NCBI GenBank assembly: GCA_017979445.1
Contig: CM030713.1
Coordinates: forward strand, 31,649,915-31,713,914
DNA: 64,000 bases
Reading direction: 5' to 3'
From: Akebia trifoliata
Taxonomy: Eukaryota; Streptophyta; Magnoliopsida; Ranunculales; Lardizabalaceae
The number at the start of each line of letters is the position of its first letter. The first letter of the stretch is position 1. Made by a program: the position numbers and the translations under genes. Shown here one piece after another: positions 34,874-47,284 of this stretch. Below the pieces are notes generated by a model that had not been told where the DNA came from, ran no database searches, and saw only the letters and a program-made list of their open reading frames with translations.

Positions 34874-36540
34874 GTGCGTTTTGTGTCTGCATGCATGTAT
34901 TATCTCTCTCTGACACACACACAAAAAAGTATATTTATCTGCATCTTCCCTAATTTGTTGGGAGTTGTGGCTGACACCCTTTTTGGACATCTTTCTCTTT
35001 TGAATTTTCCATCTCATATTACGATCATTGTTTTTTTTTTTTTTTTTGACAAATTATGGATCCATGCTTGGAAAGTTGTGCACATTTGAATGACCAATTA
35101 TCTTTGCAAGTTTGAACGTCCACCTATCATCTTTTACCGTTGGATTGCAATTTTAAAGTTGGGAGTTCCATTTTCGAAGTCTTAGATCAAGCTAAAGATA
35201 TGTACAATTTTTAAGATCTAACATATAGAACATTAATTGTAGAGCACTGAGATGTCATTTGGACCAATGTGGCGGTCCATGTTGCTCGAATGAGGACCTC
35301 GATCCAAACTCTGTGCAGTCCTTTAGTATCCAAAACTGTGTAATCCATAGAAAAGAAAATGTAATGCATTGGAGAATAGATCTGGATGACTTTTTAAGAA
35401 GATGGTCTATGTTGAAATGGTATGATCCCAGTGGATCATATAAATAAAAATAAAATAGAATTGAGATTAAGGGATATGACTTATTCAAAATGGTCGGATC
35501 TCCAAAGCTCACTAAGCCAATTTCATTGGTCTTCAAACTTGCTGATCTTTCGCTACAACTCTACTATTTATAAGAAATAAAATTTCAATAACTCCTATAG
35601 ATACATACAGTATCGTATCATGAAATGGAGAATGCAATCTCACTCTTTTACTCACATTTCTTGTGTATTGTTCATACACCTTAATCTGGTCTTTTTTATT
35701 TCTTTTCTTCATGAAATTTCAGAATTTGATCCTATGCCTATCTTGGTTCCATATGTGAAGAATCAAATTGAAACCTTCTAAAATCAAATGAGGAAATATA
35801 TTATAGACATTGAGGGAGGGGGGTATTTGGAATGAGAGAAACAAGGGTTTTGAATGGGAAGGAGAATCCAGTCCACAAGAACATTATCAGCTTCTTGGAC
35901 CTTATTTTCTTTTAGTGCGTACTCTTAAAAGAGTTCCTCTTTTTTGAAGACTTCATTTTTAGATGAGAGTTGGTTTGCAAGGATGTGGCATAGATGAATG
36001 GTGGTGGTTGTTTTTCTTTTCTTTTGATCTCTGTTGATTCTTAGGTAGGCCTACTCAACTTCCTTTTGAAATTTACAACCACCAAATAAAAATTATGTTC
36101 TTTCTCAGGGAAAATGATATTAAACATTCTTGGATGTCAAGTTACTGTGCATTAAATATCTCAACTATTAGTTAAAACATTCTCTAACTATTGTGTTTGT
36201 AACTGACAAAGACAACAAAATATTCCCACCTACCCCTCCATTTTCTTTGTTGAAGAGTAGAGATCCCCCACTTAGAAAGCAAATGTGCAGCCAACGAATC
36301 TGTGTAATGCCAAAAAATTTGAAGATTGACATAGAAGAAGTTTCCCCTCACTGCTCTTGCCTTTCTCTTAGAATCATGCTGCAATGCGATTTTTGTTGTC
36401 TGCCTGATCAACTGTTTCTGTTATTTTATTTGTTTTTATTGTAATAGATCTTTAAGGCATCTTTGCTAATGAAAATTTTGGCTTCTTCAAGATGGTATCT
36501 CATTTAGAGGTTCTTTATTTCTAATTATCATTAACTACTG

Positions 36541-36816
36541 GAAAATGAAACTTATTTCAAAACTTTTATGGATGAAGCTCACTTTCATCTGCATTGCACC
36601 TGCCGCCGACTAATCATCATTAAAAGAATTCCTTGAGTGATGACTCTAATACCTTGTATTGTTTTCACCTTCAGGAAAATACAACTTATTTGGAAATTCT
36701 TTTGCTGAATAATCTATCACTTTCATCTGCATTGTGCCTGCCACCCACCAATCTTCATTAAAAGAACTCCTTGAGTGATGTTTCTGACACCTTACTCTTT
36801 TTTTTTTATCTTATTA
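36541..36816 (+). repeat. Diverged tandem duplication (134-bp period) at the 3' end of the 5'-UTR intron
   Basis: Unit 1 (36541-36674) and unit 2 (36675-36816) share 'actttcatctgcattg.gcctgcc', 'cttcattaaaaga' and 'ccttgagtgatg', and each ends in a pyrimidine tract plus AG (CACCTTCAG at about 36674, TTATTAG at 36817). Each unit therefore ends in a usable 3' splice site, the second three bases before the pyrophosphatase ATG. Confidence 0.75.
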
Positions 36817-36820
36817 GAAA

Positions 36821-38856
36821 ATGACTGATGAAGCAAATGGAAGCAAAGCTCATGAAAAACATCAAGTTCCACAGCTGAATCAGAGGATCCTTTCATCCTT
36901 GTCAAGGAGATCCGTAGCTGCACATCCTTGGCATGATCTTGAAATTGGTAACTGCTTTATGATCTCTTCATGATTTGATTGATTTGAATTTAAACAACCT
37001 AAAAAAACTTATCATTGCAAATCTTGTTTGCAGGACCTGGAGCTCCTTCAGTTGTCAATTGTGTACGTGTCAATTGTACATAATTTTTTTTGTTTTAAGT
37101 GTGGATCATGGTTTAGTATGAAAATTATAATATGATGAAGATCTAAATTGAAACCATGGCTTTCAACCATTTGATTTTCTCACATCAAGTATGATAAAAT
37201 TAGAAGGGCATTTTAATTTTACCCCCACTACCTACAGCCAACTCCAATGGTCCAAAGGGTTTAAGTTTCTTGATAGGCATTTTTCCAGTCTAGAGAAGTA
37301 TGAGATTTCGTTCAATAGTACTTTATAATCTTCCTTTTTTTCTGAAATTTGTCCCTTAAGTATTAGTTTCACTTCTTCATGACTTCTTTATTCATCTGGA
37401 GTAGGTTGTTGAGATAACAAAAGGAAGTAAGGTCAAATATGAACTCGACAAGAAGACAGGACTGATAAAGGTATGTTTCAGGACTGTTCTTACTTATTTG
37501 GCATATTCCAAGATTTGGTAAATATGAGGCCAAAATTTACGGATTATTTTTCATTTCTGTAAATTAAAGTGCACACTGGACCCAAAGGGACCTAGGTACT
37601 TCCATTTCTTATCAGTCCCTTATTCTATACATTGTAATTGTTCTTTGTTCTTACCGTCAAAACTGATGTCCAGGTTGATAGAGTCTTATATTCATCAGTG
37701 GTCTATCCTCATAATTATGGTTTCATCCCTCGCACACTATGCGAGGACAATGACCCAATTGATGTGTTAATCCTCATGCAGGTAATTCCAATCAATTCAC
37801 ACGTGCTTATATGATAAATATGTTTGTTGAGTAGTGATACAATGATATGCTTGGTTTCCTCATTCTCTTCAGGGTTCATGATTCTCCCAAACCAATTATT
37901 TCAAGTTTTGGACTTTGGACGTCTTTTTTTAGTTCCATGGACTGTCTTATCATGTTTATAGCTGACTTGAAGTTTTGAACAGGAACCAGTCCTTCCTGGT
38001 TGTTTCCTTCGTGCCAGGGCCATTGGACTCATGCCCATGATTGATCAGGTTTGATCAATGCTATGTAGAAATAGAACCTTAAAACACTTGTTATCTTTAA
38101 CTTGGTGATATTTTGAATGGCTTTGCATGTTAAAATAGGGAGAGAAAGATGATAAGATCATTGCGGTTTGTGCCGATGATCCAGAATATCGACACTACAC
38201 TGATATCAAAGAACTTGCCCCTCACCGTCTAGCTGAGATCCGACGCTTCTTTGAAGATTGTATCCTTTTTTATCTTTCGTAAATTAATACTTGTATCGAA
38301 GCTTTGATTTCAGTGTAGGTGATTAAGGTTGGACTAAAATGTGAAGAAAAGTAGAGTGTTTTCTTGACAAACAATTAAGACAAGAAGAATGAGAACAAAG
38401 AGGTTGCAGTGAACGAGTTCTTGCCGTCCACTACTGCGCATGAAGCCATCCAGCACTCCATGTAAGCTGATCTTGAACTATTAAATGTGCTTGTGAGTGG
38501 ATAAGTCAATCAAGGGACAGATTGAACCGGTTTCTTATTGAATCTTGGACATCTTTAGCTTTCCTTATTCATTAAGCCTTAGGGTGGAAAAAACTGAAGT
38601 TTGATTTGGTTCGAATATGATGGATACAGTGTAGACTTTTTTTTAAGGTGGCAATAAAGAAAACTGTGACCTGTTACATTCTGGGAAAGCAAATCCCAAG
38701 TGAACATAAATGTTATTATTTTTTTACTTGTAATTTTCTCAATAGATGAACATATATTTCATTCATTTGTTTAAGATATTCTCTCTCTTCTCATATGGTT
38801 TTCTATGGTGCAGGGATCTTTATGCTCAGTACATCCTGCAAAGCTTAAGGCGATAG
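36821..38856 (+). CDS. PPA: Soluble inorganic pyrophosphatase (family I, cytosolic)
   Basis: Eight coding exons join in phase to 213 aa: 36821-36947, 37034-37062, 37405-37470, 37674-37781, 37983-38048, 38139-38259, 38380-38461, 38814-38856. The enzyme hydrolyses pyrophosphate to phosphate with Mg2+. Visible family features are [30 protein letters not shown] (substrate-binding Lys and Glu), [12 protein letters not shown], the signature DNDPIDV carrying the metal-binding aspartates, [12 protein letters not shown], and [20 protein letters not shown]. Length and exon pattern are normal for plant PPa genes. There is no transit peptide, so a cytosolic location is expected. All splice sites are GT-AG. 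The short second exon (29 nt) is unusual but in phase. Confidence 0.96.
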
Positions 38857-39428
38857 GAAGGCTACTTACTAATTATTTCAATAATTCGTCCTAGTGATAA
38901 TCGAAGGGGAAGGGAGATCCAAGGACATTCTTCTTCTATGATTTTCGTACTAAGGACATATGTGCCTATGCCTTTATGGTTGAACACCCCACGGAAAGAA
39001 ATTGGGGTGAATTCATTATATTGTTTGTATCTATGTTTTGAATTAGAGCTTACCTTGGTTATGAGCTTGAATATTAGTATTATTGTTTCTACGAAGAATA
39101 TAACGTGCTGAATGAATGCTAATTGTGCTGATTTCTTGAATGAGGCAAAAATGTTGGTCCACTATAGTAGTATAGATATTAGTCCCATTAAAAAGCACAG
39201 TGGAGATAATATTTCAATTTAAGTTAGTAAGGTAATAATTTCGAGGGGAACAATTTCAAGCTCTGGTAACATTAAATGTAATATTATCTGATAACTTTTG
39301 GCTTGGCTTGACTTGCCAGACTTTTTCACTGAAATAGACTTGGAAATACAATAACATGAACTATCAAAAACTGATCATCGCTTCATCATTGAACACTACC
39401 ATATATATGAATATAGGCCGGTATTATG

Positions 39429-41265
39429 TTACATGAGACAGCAGGCGTTAACGTTATCATCATTGAACATGTTGCTAACCTTGTCATCCCCTCTATAAGA
39501 CTCTGGAATATTGCCATGCCTATCCCCAACATTAAAACCGTGCCTCCAGTAATTGTAGCTCTCTTTGTAATCGTTGGTCATGTCTTTGAAATAGTTGTCG
39601 GCTGAGGTGAAGTGCAAGGGTAGATTAGGGTTGGGCCAGAACTCAGCCCGCTTTCCACTCCTTCTAACTGCCTTTAACACTTTGTTGCGATCAACGTAAC
39701 CGATTACAGTCACCTTCTCCCTCTCAAGGTCCACCTCCACCGAATCAACCCCTAATACATGAACCAATAAGTATAACAAATTCTTAAATAAAGAAATATT
39801 CTTCAACTGTTTAGCAAGCAACAAACAGTCTCTAAATCCAGAGAGGGCACATAGCATGAAAATAAAAATAAAAAACAATAGAGTTGCTACATTGCATACC
39901 CCTAAGCTTGAGTATGGCGTTTTTGACAACCCTCTCGCAGCCAGGGCAACACATCCTGACTTTTAGTTCCACGGTCTGTACAACATAGCAAACACAGACA
40001 GGTAGGAGAGACTAAATGATGTCATATATATGCTGTTTTTTTTTAATAAGTAATTACAAACATTTTTTAAAATTGTTCTCAAAGTGTTCACACTATGTGA
40101 TAACTCTGTTAATACTTGTATTGCTTTTTAAGTTAGAGTTGCAACTTCATATCAGTAGGGCAAAGTCTATCAAGGCATCACCGGATTCCTCCTCTACAAT
40201 CAGTAATTACAAACGTTTTTTAAAATCGTCCTTAAGTGTTCACACTGTGTGATAGCTCTGTTAACACTTGTATTGCTTTTGGAATAAACAACAATGCCTC
40301 TAATTATATTATTAAGGAAATTTTCTTTAATAATAACTCTTTATTATTTATTATTTGTTCTTTGTAGAGGAACTTCCCTTTATGCCAGCACTATATATAC
40401 AATGAGTCAGAGTCATGGCAATCAGATGCATAGAATTTTTCTGTTAGTAATTAAGATATTCTCACACTGAAAACCTTTCTTTCCCTTTTTGAATTCAAAC
40501 GATGTTCATTTCTATTTGCCTCCTACCTGCAGATACATACATGAGGGGAGGGGGAGGAAGTCACAGATTATTACACACCAATTTTTCATATTGACAACAC
40601 ATTTAGTTAGCTGGTATGAATATGAAGGTTCAATTTGACGATTCGGATTTCAACCTGGCCAAAGCATTCTTTTATTATTCATGAGTTATTGAAGAATACT
40701 ATCTTATAATAAAAAAAATATACATTAAATACTCCCAACTCTTTACCATCCCAAAATTTTCCCAACTCACTTGGTGAGCTCGAAAATGGACCAAGACAGT
40801 TTAGTAACTCAACCCAGTTTTTAGTCTATATATAATATTTTTGCCTGAGAACAAAATATATTTAACATATTTTCTTATTGACTCATCAAATTGGAGTCAA
40901 GTTTTCCCTTTTTAAAACTATGCTATCAATTATCACTTATTTCCAAGTTTGACAAGTTTGTAAAACAAGCTCATTTTTGTTATTTATATTAATCTAAATA
41001 TTAGAGTGGATCGGCAGGTACCCTAAGGTGAGTCTTGGTGCCTACTAAAATGATAAGAGAGCAGACAGTGGGGTAAAAAAAAAGTTTTTCTTTCTATTTC
41101 TAGCAACTAATATACTTTTGTTTTTTGTTCGTGCTAACAGCTCGGTTCGAACATGAAAAACCCGGTTGAATGTCGAAACTAAATAAGACATCTTATGAAA
41201 TAAAAATAAATAATGGTGGGACAACAGCAAACCTGCAATGAAAGAGGTTGACCCTTGGGGGCCAT
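39429..41265 (-). CDS. HIPP: Heavy-metal-associated isoprenylated plant protein (HIPP)
   Basis: Three exons, 41265-41233, 39975-39900 and 39751-39429, join in phase to 143 aa. After the leader MAPKGQPLSLQ comes one HMA domain (about 12-75). It opens VELKVRMCCPGCERVVKNA with the metal-binding MxCxxC (Cys21, Cys24) and continues VDSVEVDLEREKVTVIGYVD. A family-typical tail follows (YFKDMTNDYKESYNYWRHG) and ends in CCLM, a CaaX box expected to be farnesylated. HIPPs are proposed metallochaperones and stress-response partners; the ligand is not known from sequence. The first exon is short, and its ATG is supported by an in-frame stop upstream. 38857-39428 contains only the two 3' flanks. Confidence 0.92.
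40049..40281. repeat. ~80-bp direct repeat in HIPP intron 1
   Basis: 'taattacaaac.ttttttaaaat' to 'ctctgttaa.acttgtattgctttt' occurs at about 40050-40130 and again at 40203-40281, at about 88 percent identity and separated by about 70 bp. A T-run plus 'aataagtaatt' just before the first copy resembles a very short LINE tail. Confidence 0.75.
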
Positions 41266-41377
41266 GTTGTTGAGTCGATGATGTAATTGATATTGTTTGG
41301 TTAGAGAAAGTAATAGTAGTAATTGATGTTTGAAGGAAATAACCCAATGTTCTCTCTAGTGGTGTAGCTATGGCCAT

Positions 41378-42898
41378 AGGGTCGGTCCATAGTATTTAAA
41401 GAGAATAGAAATGAGACTGGAAGATGTTCCTTCAGGGTATCGCCTCTTTTAATTAGTTCTAATCTCTTCTCTTTGTAAAATATTCATATTCCCTCTACAC
41501 TCTTCTAGGAGGTTAGTTTTCCTTGTAGTCAAGTTGATTGAACTTAAAAGAGGGTGGTTATGTGGGTCTTCTTCTCGAGTCTCACGTCTCAACTAAACAT
41601 ACCCTTTATTTGATAGGGAATGGTATCTAAAACTACTTTACATTAATGCTTGAATTGTGGGTCAAGCTTAGCCAACATTGCTGCTGAGAATATTAACTCT
41701 CATAGGAGAGGGCTTAAGGAAAGAAAGATGTTTTTGGATGTATGTAAATGGAACAAATACCTATTCTAAACATATCAGAAATTTATTCTCCTCTTTGAAA
41801 ATCACTCCAAATGCACCTTCTATTAAGGCCAACAATTCTCACATTTCTAGATATCCGTTTATTTTCTTTACACTATGTTTTGATGAAAGAGAACCTTTAG
41901 GCTTCTTTTCCTTTTTTTAAGCAAAAGGGTCTCGATTCCACGGCCCCATAGTTGGAAGAATCGGGATCCAAAAAAGTGTCTCATTCCTATAGAATAGGAA
42001 TGATGTCTACAATTTAAAACACACTGGGACTCCTAATCAAGCCATTTTTTACATGGCACACAGCCAAATGCTTTTAACATCCAACCAAAAAGTACCACGT
42101 AGGCACTGTATATTGCTATAGGATCACAACTCTTGTTGGAATTATTAAGGACTTCTCTAACCACAGCATCAAACTTACAGCTGAGACAAAGGAATAAAAC
42201 ACAGGTTTCCGATCGGTACATGTTTCCTAATTAACTTGGAAATCACTAGGCAATACACTTCCATTTGGAAATCCCCATAAATTTGATGAAGTGGTGAAGT
42301 TTAATAATTTCTAATGACTGTTTTTACCTCTCTTATGTTTATTGTTTGTTATTTATTAGCTTTTCATCTCCTTAAATCCCTGATCCCTTCTCTGGCGCAG
42401 TCATCAATTTCTAGTTCTCAAAGATTTTCATTAAGGATCTCTTCCGTTTAACAGCACTTATGCACCCTAAATGGGAGTAGTTTAGGGTACTCAAATACAA
42501 GACCAAAAAAGAGAAAAAATAAATAAAAATAAACAAATGACATATTACAAGTAATTCATGATGTCTAGAAAATATTAATAGAACATATAAGAATTCTTTT
42601 CCAAAAATGGATCATAGTAGCATACGATTATCAACCTCAAACAATAAATAAAATTAGCATACCATGCCTCATCAGATTTGGACCCTGACATGTAAATGAG
42701 AATACAGTCTACTGCACCGGTACAAACATGAACCTCAGTTGAACTGGTAGTCTAAAGCAAAGCTTGAAGCTATTCTCAGACCAAAAGCAATCACTTCCCT
42801 CAAAAGGTAGAGATAAAATTACATTATTACTAAACTCCAGGTCTAATAAAATACAAGTGCGTAGAATTAAAATAAAGGTATATACATGCATACTCCTT
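41378..42898. other. Intergenic region between HIPP and the NAC gene
   Basis: No gene is supported here. 41400-41900 is the promoter-side flank of HIPP. 41945-42200 resembles 49505-49720 ('cattcctata', 'taggaa', 'acacac.g.actcctaa', 'ctatag') and is probably an old dispersed repeat. It contains a 21-bp palindrome around 'tcctatagaatagga'. 42640-42990 is the likely 3' flank and UTR of the NAC gene. Confidence 0.4.
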
Positions 42899-42912
42899 CT
42901 TCCTATCATAGT

Positions 42913-42933
42913 TTTTTTTTTTAATAAGTAGTA
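42913..42933 (-). mobile_element. 21-bp micro-insertion (LINE tail) with 14-bp target-site duplication
   Basis: A T-run plus 'aataagtagta' is bounded by perfect direct repeats CTTCCTATCATAGT at 42899-42912 and 42934-42947. The content (poly-T then 'aataagta', as at the ends of the window's LINEs) and the duplication length fit an aborted target-primed insertion. Confidence 0.75.
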
Positions 42934-42990
42934 CTTCCTATCATAGTAAACACAAACAACAGTAAATCAGGTGGTATTCTATGTTCAACA

Positions 42991-45900
42991 TCAAGATTTT
43001 AAGCATCTCCATGCCCCAACAAGGAGCACGAAAAGGATTAGAACCAGTGCTACATAGAAAACGTAATGAGACAAAAATTTTGAGTTCTGCAAAAGAGGGC
43101 TGGCAAGTTTCAATCTTGATCTCAACCACAGTTTCCCCTTGGATTCTTGAGCAATTTCCCTTTTATTGCTAGGAGGGAGAGAGAGATCCTTTTCGGACTC
43201 GTCACTTATACCCTCTACAGCCTTCTCAACCTGCAAACAGCAGTTTTAAAGTGTTTACGGACAATGAATATAGATATTATAAAATTTTCAAAATTCCATT
43301 CACTCAATGAAGTTCTCACCTTGGTAACTGTTGCTTTCGTCTCATGGTTTTGTGTGTTACAGCTTGATTCTCGTGCCTTGAAGGAAACTACCCTCAGGGA
43401 AAGCCTCTTTTGTAAACGAATCCTTCTTGGAGCAATGCCATGTGTTACAAAGTTGTTGGGACTTGATTGATCTTGTGGTTGGCGAGTCCTTATCTTGATT
43501 CCGGTCCCAACATGACCACTGGTACTATTAACAGGGTTCTTCTGATTAGTTGATTCTTCAAGACTACTGAACAAATCATGCAAGGGGTCTGTAGCAGAGT
43601 CAGCAGATGAAGCATCCAGTCCAACAGAATCATCCCAAAGGAGACCGATATTAGTCTTTACATGTTCACCACCATTTGAGGCTCCAGATGCATGGAATCC
43701 TAGAGAAGGTTCCATCGGTAAAGGATCCTTGGTATATACAGGCTCATTAAACCACTGGGAAGGTTCCAGCTCTGGATAATACTGAAGCTTTGAGGGAGGG
43801 AGGGAGGGAGGTTAGTCTCTAAAAATCAGGTCATCAAAGAAATACAAAGCTAAATCACATAACCAATAATGTTGCGTGCTTACGAAAAATGGGGAGAAAA
43901 AAGGTTATAATCAAGGCAAGGCACACCACATGCACCTTAATACATGTGAGGCTAGTCAGTGTAAGTGAGGCACAGGCCCTACTTCAAACTGAATTAAAAA
44001 ATGTATTTGCTTAATTCTTTATTGGTTACTACAACTTAATAACATGCATCATGCCACATAATATCATCACGATAATATATACAAATTTTTTTTTTTTTCC
44101 TTTTCAAAAAAAAAAAGATAATATATACAAATTTCTTCTTCTTCTTTACTGCTATTAGCCTATTGCTATTGCTATTGTTGCTGCTGCTACGGCACAATAG
44201 CAACACATGTGCCACAACAACTACAACACATGCGCCACAACAACTACAACACATGCAATTGTTGGCCTACTGCTACTACCTTTTTGTTCTCCTTTTTCCT
44301 CTCTATTTTTCTGCTGCTACTGATCATTTTTCTTCTTCAAGTGTTGAATACTTTAACTTGTTTATAAAACTCTTATTTATATATATTAAAATTGTAAAAC
44401 ATAGGTAACTCGTCTTTACTCTTTTTTTTTTTTTTTTTTTCATCTTTATAATTTTATTGTGCCGTACGCCACTCAAGAATGCGCCTCACCTTGAACCTTA
44501 TGCGACAGGCACCAGGAGGCCTTGGCGCCTTTCGCCCTAAACTATATTGGATCCAACAATCTTAAGGTGTCTGAGCTGTGTAACCAAACAATGAGACTAC
44601 TATTTTGGTGGCTTATGTCAACATAACTCAAACACTGGATTGAGAGATCCATTGTCTCAGGAACAAAACAAATATAATAAAATAGATTACAAGGTATTGG
44701 AGGTTTTCCTTTCACCTGAGCTTGTGCCACTTCTGCGTCCGTGTCACTGCTTGATCCATTGTCCTTGCTAGACATAGACGCCCATGGCATGGCCTGCAAC
44801 ATATCATCAATGTTCTCAATAACTGGGTTCTTCTGACACGTAGACTCTTCACAGTACTCATCCTGGGTATTGAAGACCCCCTCCAAGAATTCTGTAACAG
44901 AGATGTCTTGCTCGTCCATACCATCATGAAAGAGCATCCCATTATGCCCATTGCCGAAGTCACTGGCAAAGGGGGAACCCATGCATGAAGCTCCTACACC
45001 ATAGTGTATCGGAGAATGCAATGGGGAGAAAACCTTAGAGCTCAAAGGCTCAATTGTTGGATCATAAAACATCCTCAAATCTTCTTCGATCTGTGAATCC
45101 ACCTTAGGAAAGAAACAGGAACAAGCAAGCTTTAGATTTGCAGTTATTTTCACACATTCCAAAATGAAAAATAGGAAAAGCTACAAATTGAATTATAAAA
45201 TTTTGTACCTCAGTGGCTCTTACTTCTGCTTTGTAAGCATCCACATCAGAAGCCATATAATTATTGCAACGGCTGACTTCAGGTGCTGGAGCATGTGGAG
45301 TCCTGTTGTCTGATTTATCAGCCAGCCACCTCTCAATACCTACCGGTTGCTCGGTGACTTGCATAACAGACTCTGGAGTTGATTGCATCAATGCATGATT
45401 AGAAAGTGTACCCTCAGGAGAAGATTTGGTTACGGTAGGAGAGGAGTCAGTCGGTCCCAATTCATCAAAACTAAAATTTTCAGCCCTCTCGTCTTGCTTC
45501 CTAAATAAACGACAAAGAACAAAGGCAGCCTGCACAAGATGAAGGAACAAAAAAAATAATTCAAGGGACGACCAAGACCATACTACGAAGAAGTACATCT
45601 TGTTAAACAAACAACTTCTCAAGAAAAAACCAAAGAAAAAATTCAGCACAAAATGTAGTCACAATAGTGGGAAATAGGAATGGAAAGAAAAGTCCATGCA
45701 AAAGGCGAACAAAAAGGAAATTCGATACTTGGGAACATCAATGACCTAAGTTTGAAGCAGAAACAAAGCTTTGGGAACATGGCAATGTGAACATTCATTT
45801 TTCTATAAGATTTCTATCACTAACACATGATGTCAATGCTAGTGTGCAAAATCGGTTTTGGAGAGATCACTCCTAAGTCCTAAGATAAGACATCAAGTAA

Positions 45901-46758
45901 TCAAAACAGTTGGAAAAAAATTAAAAATAGTTTTAAGTGGGTACATTAGGAAATTTCTCTCTTAATTATATAAAAAATGACTTAAAAACAGCGATAGTAA
46001 AGTTTTTAATAGCAATGACACAAATCCAATTTTGGTTTTGCTGGCAGGAAGAGAAAATGGACACCTGCTCAGTATTGGTGCCATTGAGGTCTTTCTCAGT
46101 TGTTCGATACTCGTGCATTATCCAGTTGGTCCTCTCACCCTTAGGAGCCCGTCCTCTGTAGAAAACAAGTGTCTTCTTCATACCAATCAAGTTCATGACA
46201 CCAGATGACGACGTGCGTGACTTGATTGTGCGATCTTTTCCGGTGGCTTTCCAGTACCCGGCTTCTGTCGCTCTGTTGGATCGATGACCATTCGGATACT
46301 TACGATCACGCGGGCAGAAGAAGAACCATTCTGGATCATCCGTCTTAATCACAGATAAGCCTGCCAAACCAATTCTAGAAAAATTGATGAAAAGAGAACC
46401 ATTATATCTCAAAATTAACTCCAAATGTAATCAAAATTTTTTTAATGTCCTAGATCTAAATCCTAATCAAAGAAACAGATAAAGAGAGAGATAGAGAAAT
46501 CCCCAAATTGGATTGGTGATGGTGATGGTGACGAGTGACCAAACAAAAACCCTAAATTAAGAAAGTAAAACAATTTGTTGTCTTAGTCTTACCGGGCAAA
46601 TCCCAGGGCTCAACCTTACAAACATCGATTTCTGGAATCACTTCAACGTCCGAGTCCTTGCCGTTGATCTTCAACCGAAGATAGTAACTCACAAGCTCTT
46701 CGTCAGTGGGACGAAATCTGAATCCCAACGGTAGAGATTTAAAAGACAACACCGCCAT
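42991..46758 (-). CDS. Membrane-tethered NAC transcription factor (NTL/NTM1-like)
   Basis: Six exons join in phase to 623 aa: 46758-46593, 46360-46065, 45529-45209, 45102-44716, 43781-43320, 43230-42991. The NAC domain spans about 8-160 and shows all five subdomains: [19 protein letters not shown] (A), [16 protein letters not shown] (B), [15 protein letters not shown] and [14 protein letters not shown] (C), [19 protein letters not shown] with WIMHEYR (D), and FVLCRLFRK (E). A long acidic, Ser-rich activation region follows. The C-terminus has a basic stretch and one TM helix (about 600-619, [18 protein letters not shown]). Such NTL factors sit in the ER or plasma membrane and are released by proteolysis under stress. 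The exact orthologue is not decided. Intron 4 (43782-44715) carries a repeat insertion. Confidence 0.93.
43915..44540. mobile_element. Dispersed repeat with GGCGCC-rich ends in NAC intron 4
   Basis: The left side (CAAGGCAAGGCACACC ... 'gtgaggctagtcag ... gtgaggcac') and right side ('gaatgcgcctcaccttgaac' ... AGGCCTTGGCGCC) carry the GGCGCC-type words of a common plant non-autonomous repeat, in inverted arrangement. Within it is a short minisatellite of 'ccacaacaactacaacacatgcg' units (about 44206-44254), plus poly-T tracts at about 44087 and 44420. It has no coding capacity. Confidence 0.45.
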
Positions 46759-46759
46759 G

Positions 46760-47060
46760 TCTCCCGCAAGTACTCAATTATTTCAGAAACCAAACAAACA
46801 AACAAACTAGTATTTTACTATTTTATGGTTGAGTTGAAAATTGAAAATATTGAAACAGAAACCCTAAAACACTAATTCCATTTCTTCTCTTCAGTCCTCG
46901 CCTCGATCATATACAGAAATTGCAGAGAGAGAGAGAGAGAGAAAGGGCCGGGGTTACAACAAGATATTCGCGTTTGAAAGTGAGGCCTTGCTTTCGGATA
47001 TAAATTTCAGGAATACCACTTCATGCACTGTGTTAATAAGTACATGACAAGTGGTTAAAG
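46760..47060 (-). promoter_or_regulatory. 5' flank / UTR of the NAC gene
   Basis: A GA microsatellite (about 46925-46942) and CT-rich sequence on the coding strand lie 150-190 bp upstream of the NAC ATG, as often seen in plant core promoters and leaders. I could not assign a TATA box with confidence. Confidence 0.35.
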
Positions 47061-47073
47061 AGGTAAGTAATTA

Positions 47074-47284
47074 AAAATAATAATGGAAAAAAAAAGAAAA
47101 AACGACTAAAATGTCACCCGTCCAATGAGAATTTAACACATAAGACAGGATCTCCGTCTGTGTTATGCTGTGATGTTTACTTAAATAATAATAATGGAAA
47201 AAAAAAAGAAAAAACGACTAAAATGTCACCCGTCCAATGAGAATTTAACACATAAGACAGGATCTCCGTCTGTGTTATGCTGTG
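47074..47284. repeat. Tandem duplication, 112-bp period
   Basis: The block AATAATGGAAAA... to ...TGTTATGCTGTG occurs at 47079-47172 and again at 47190-47284, identical except for the length of an A-run. From 47285 to 48917 I see no gene. Confidence 0.9.
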
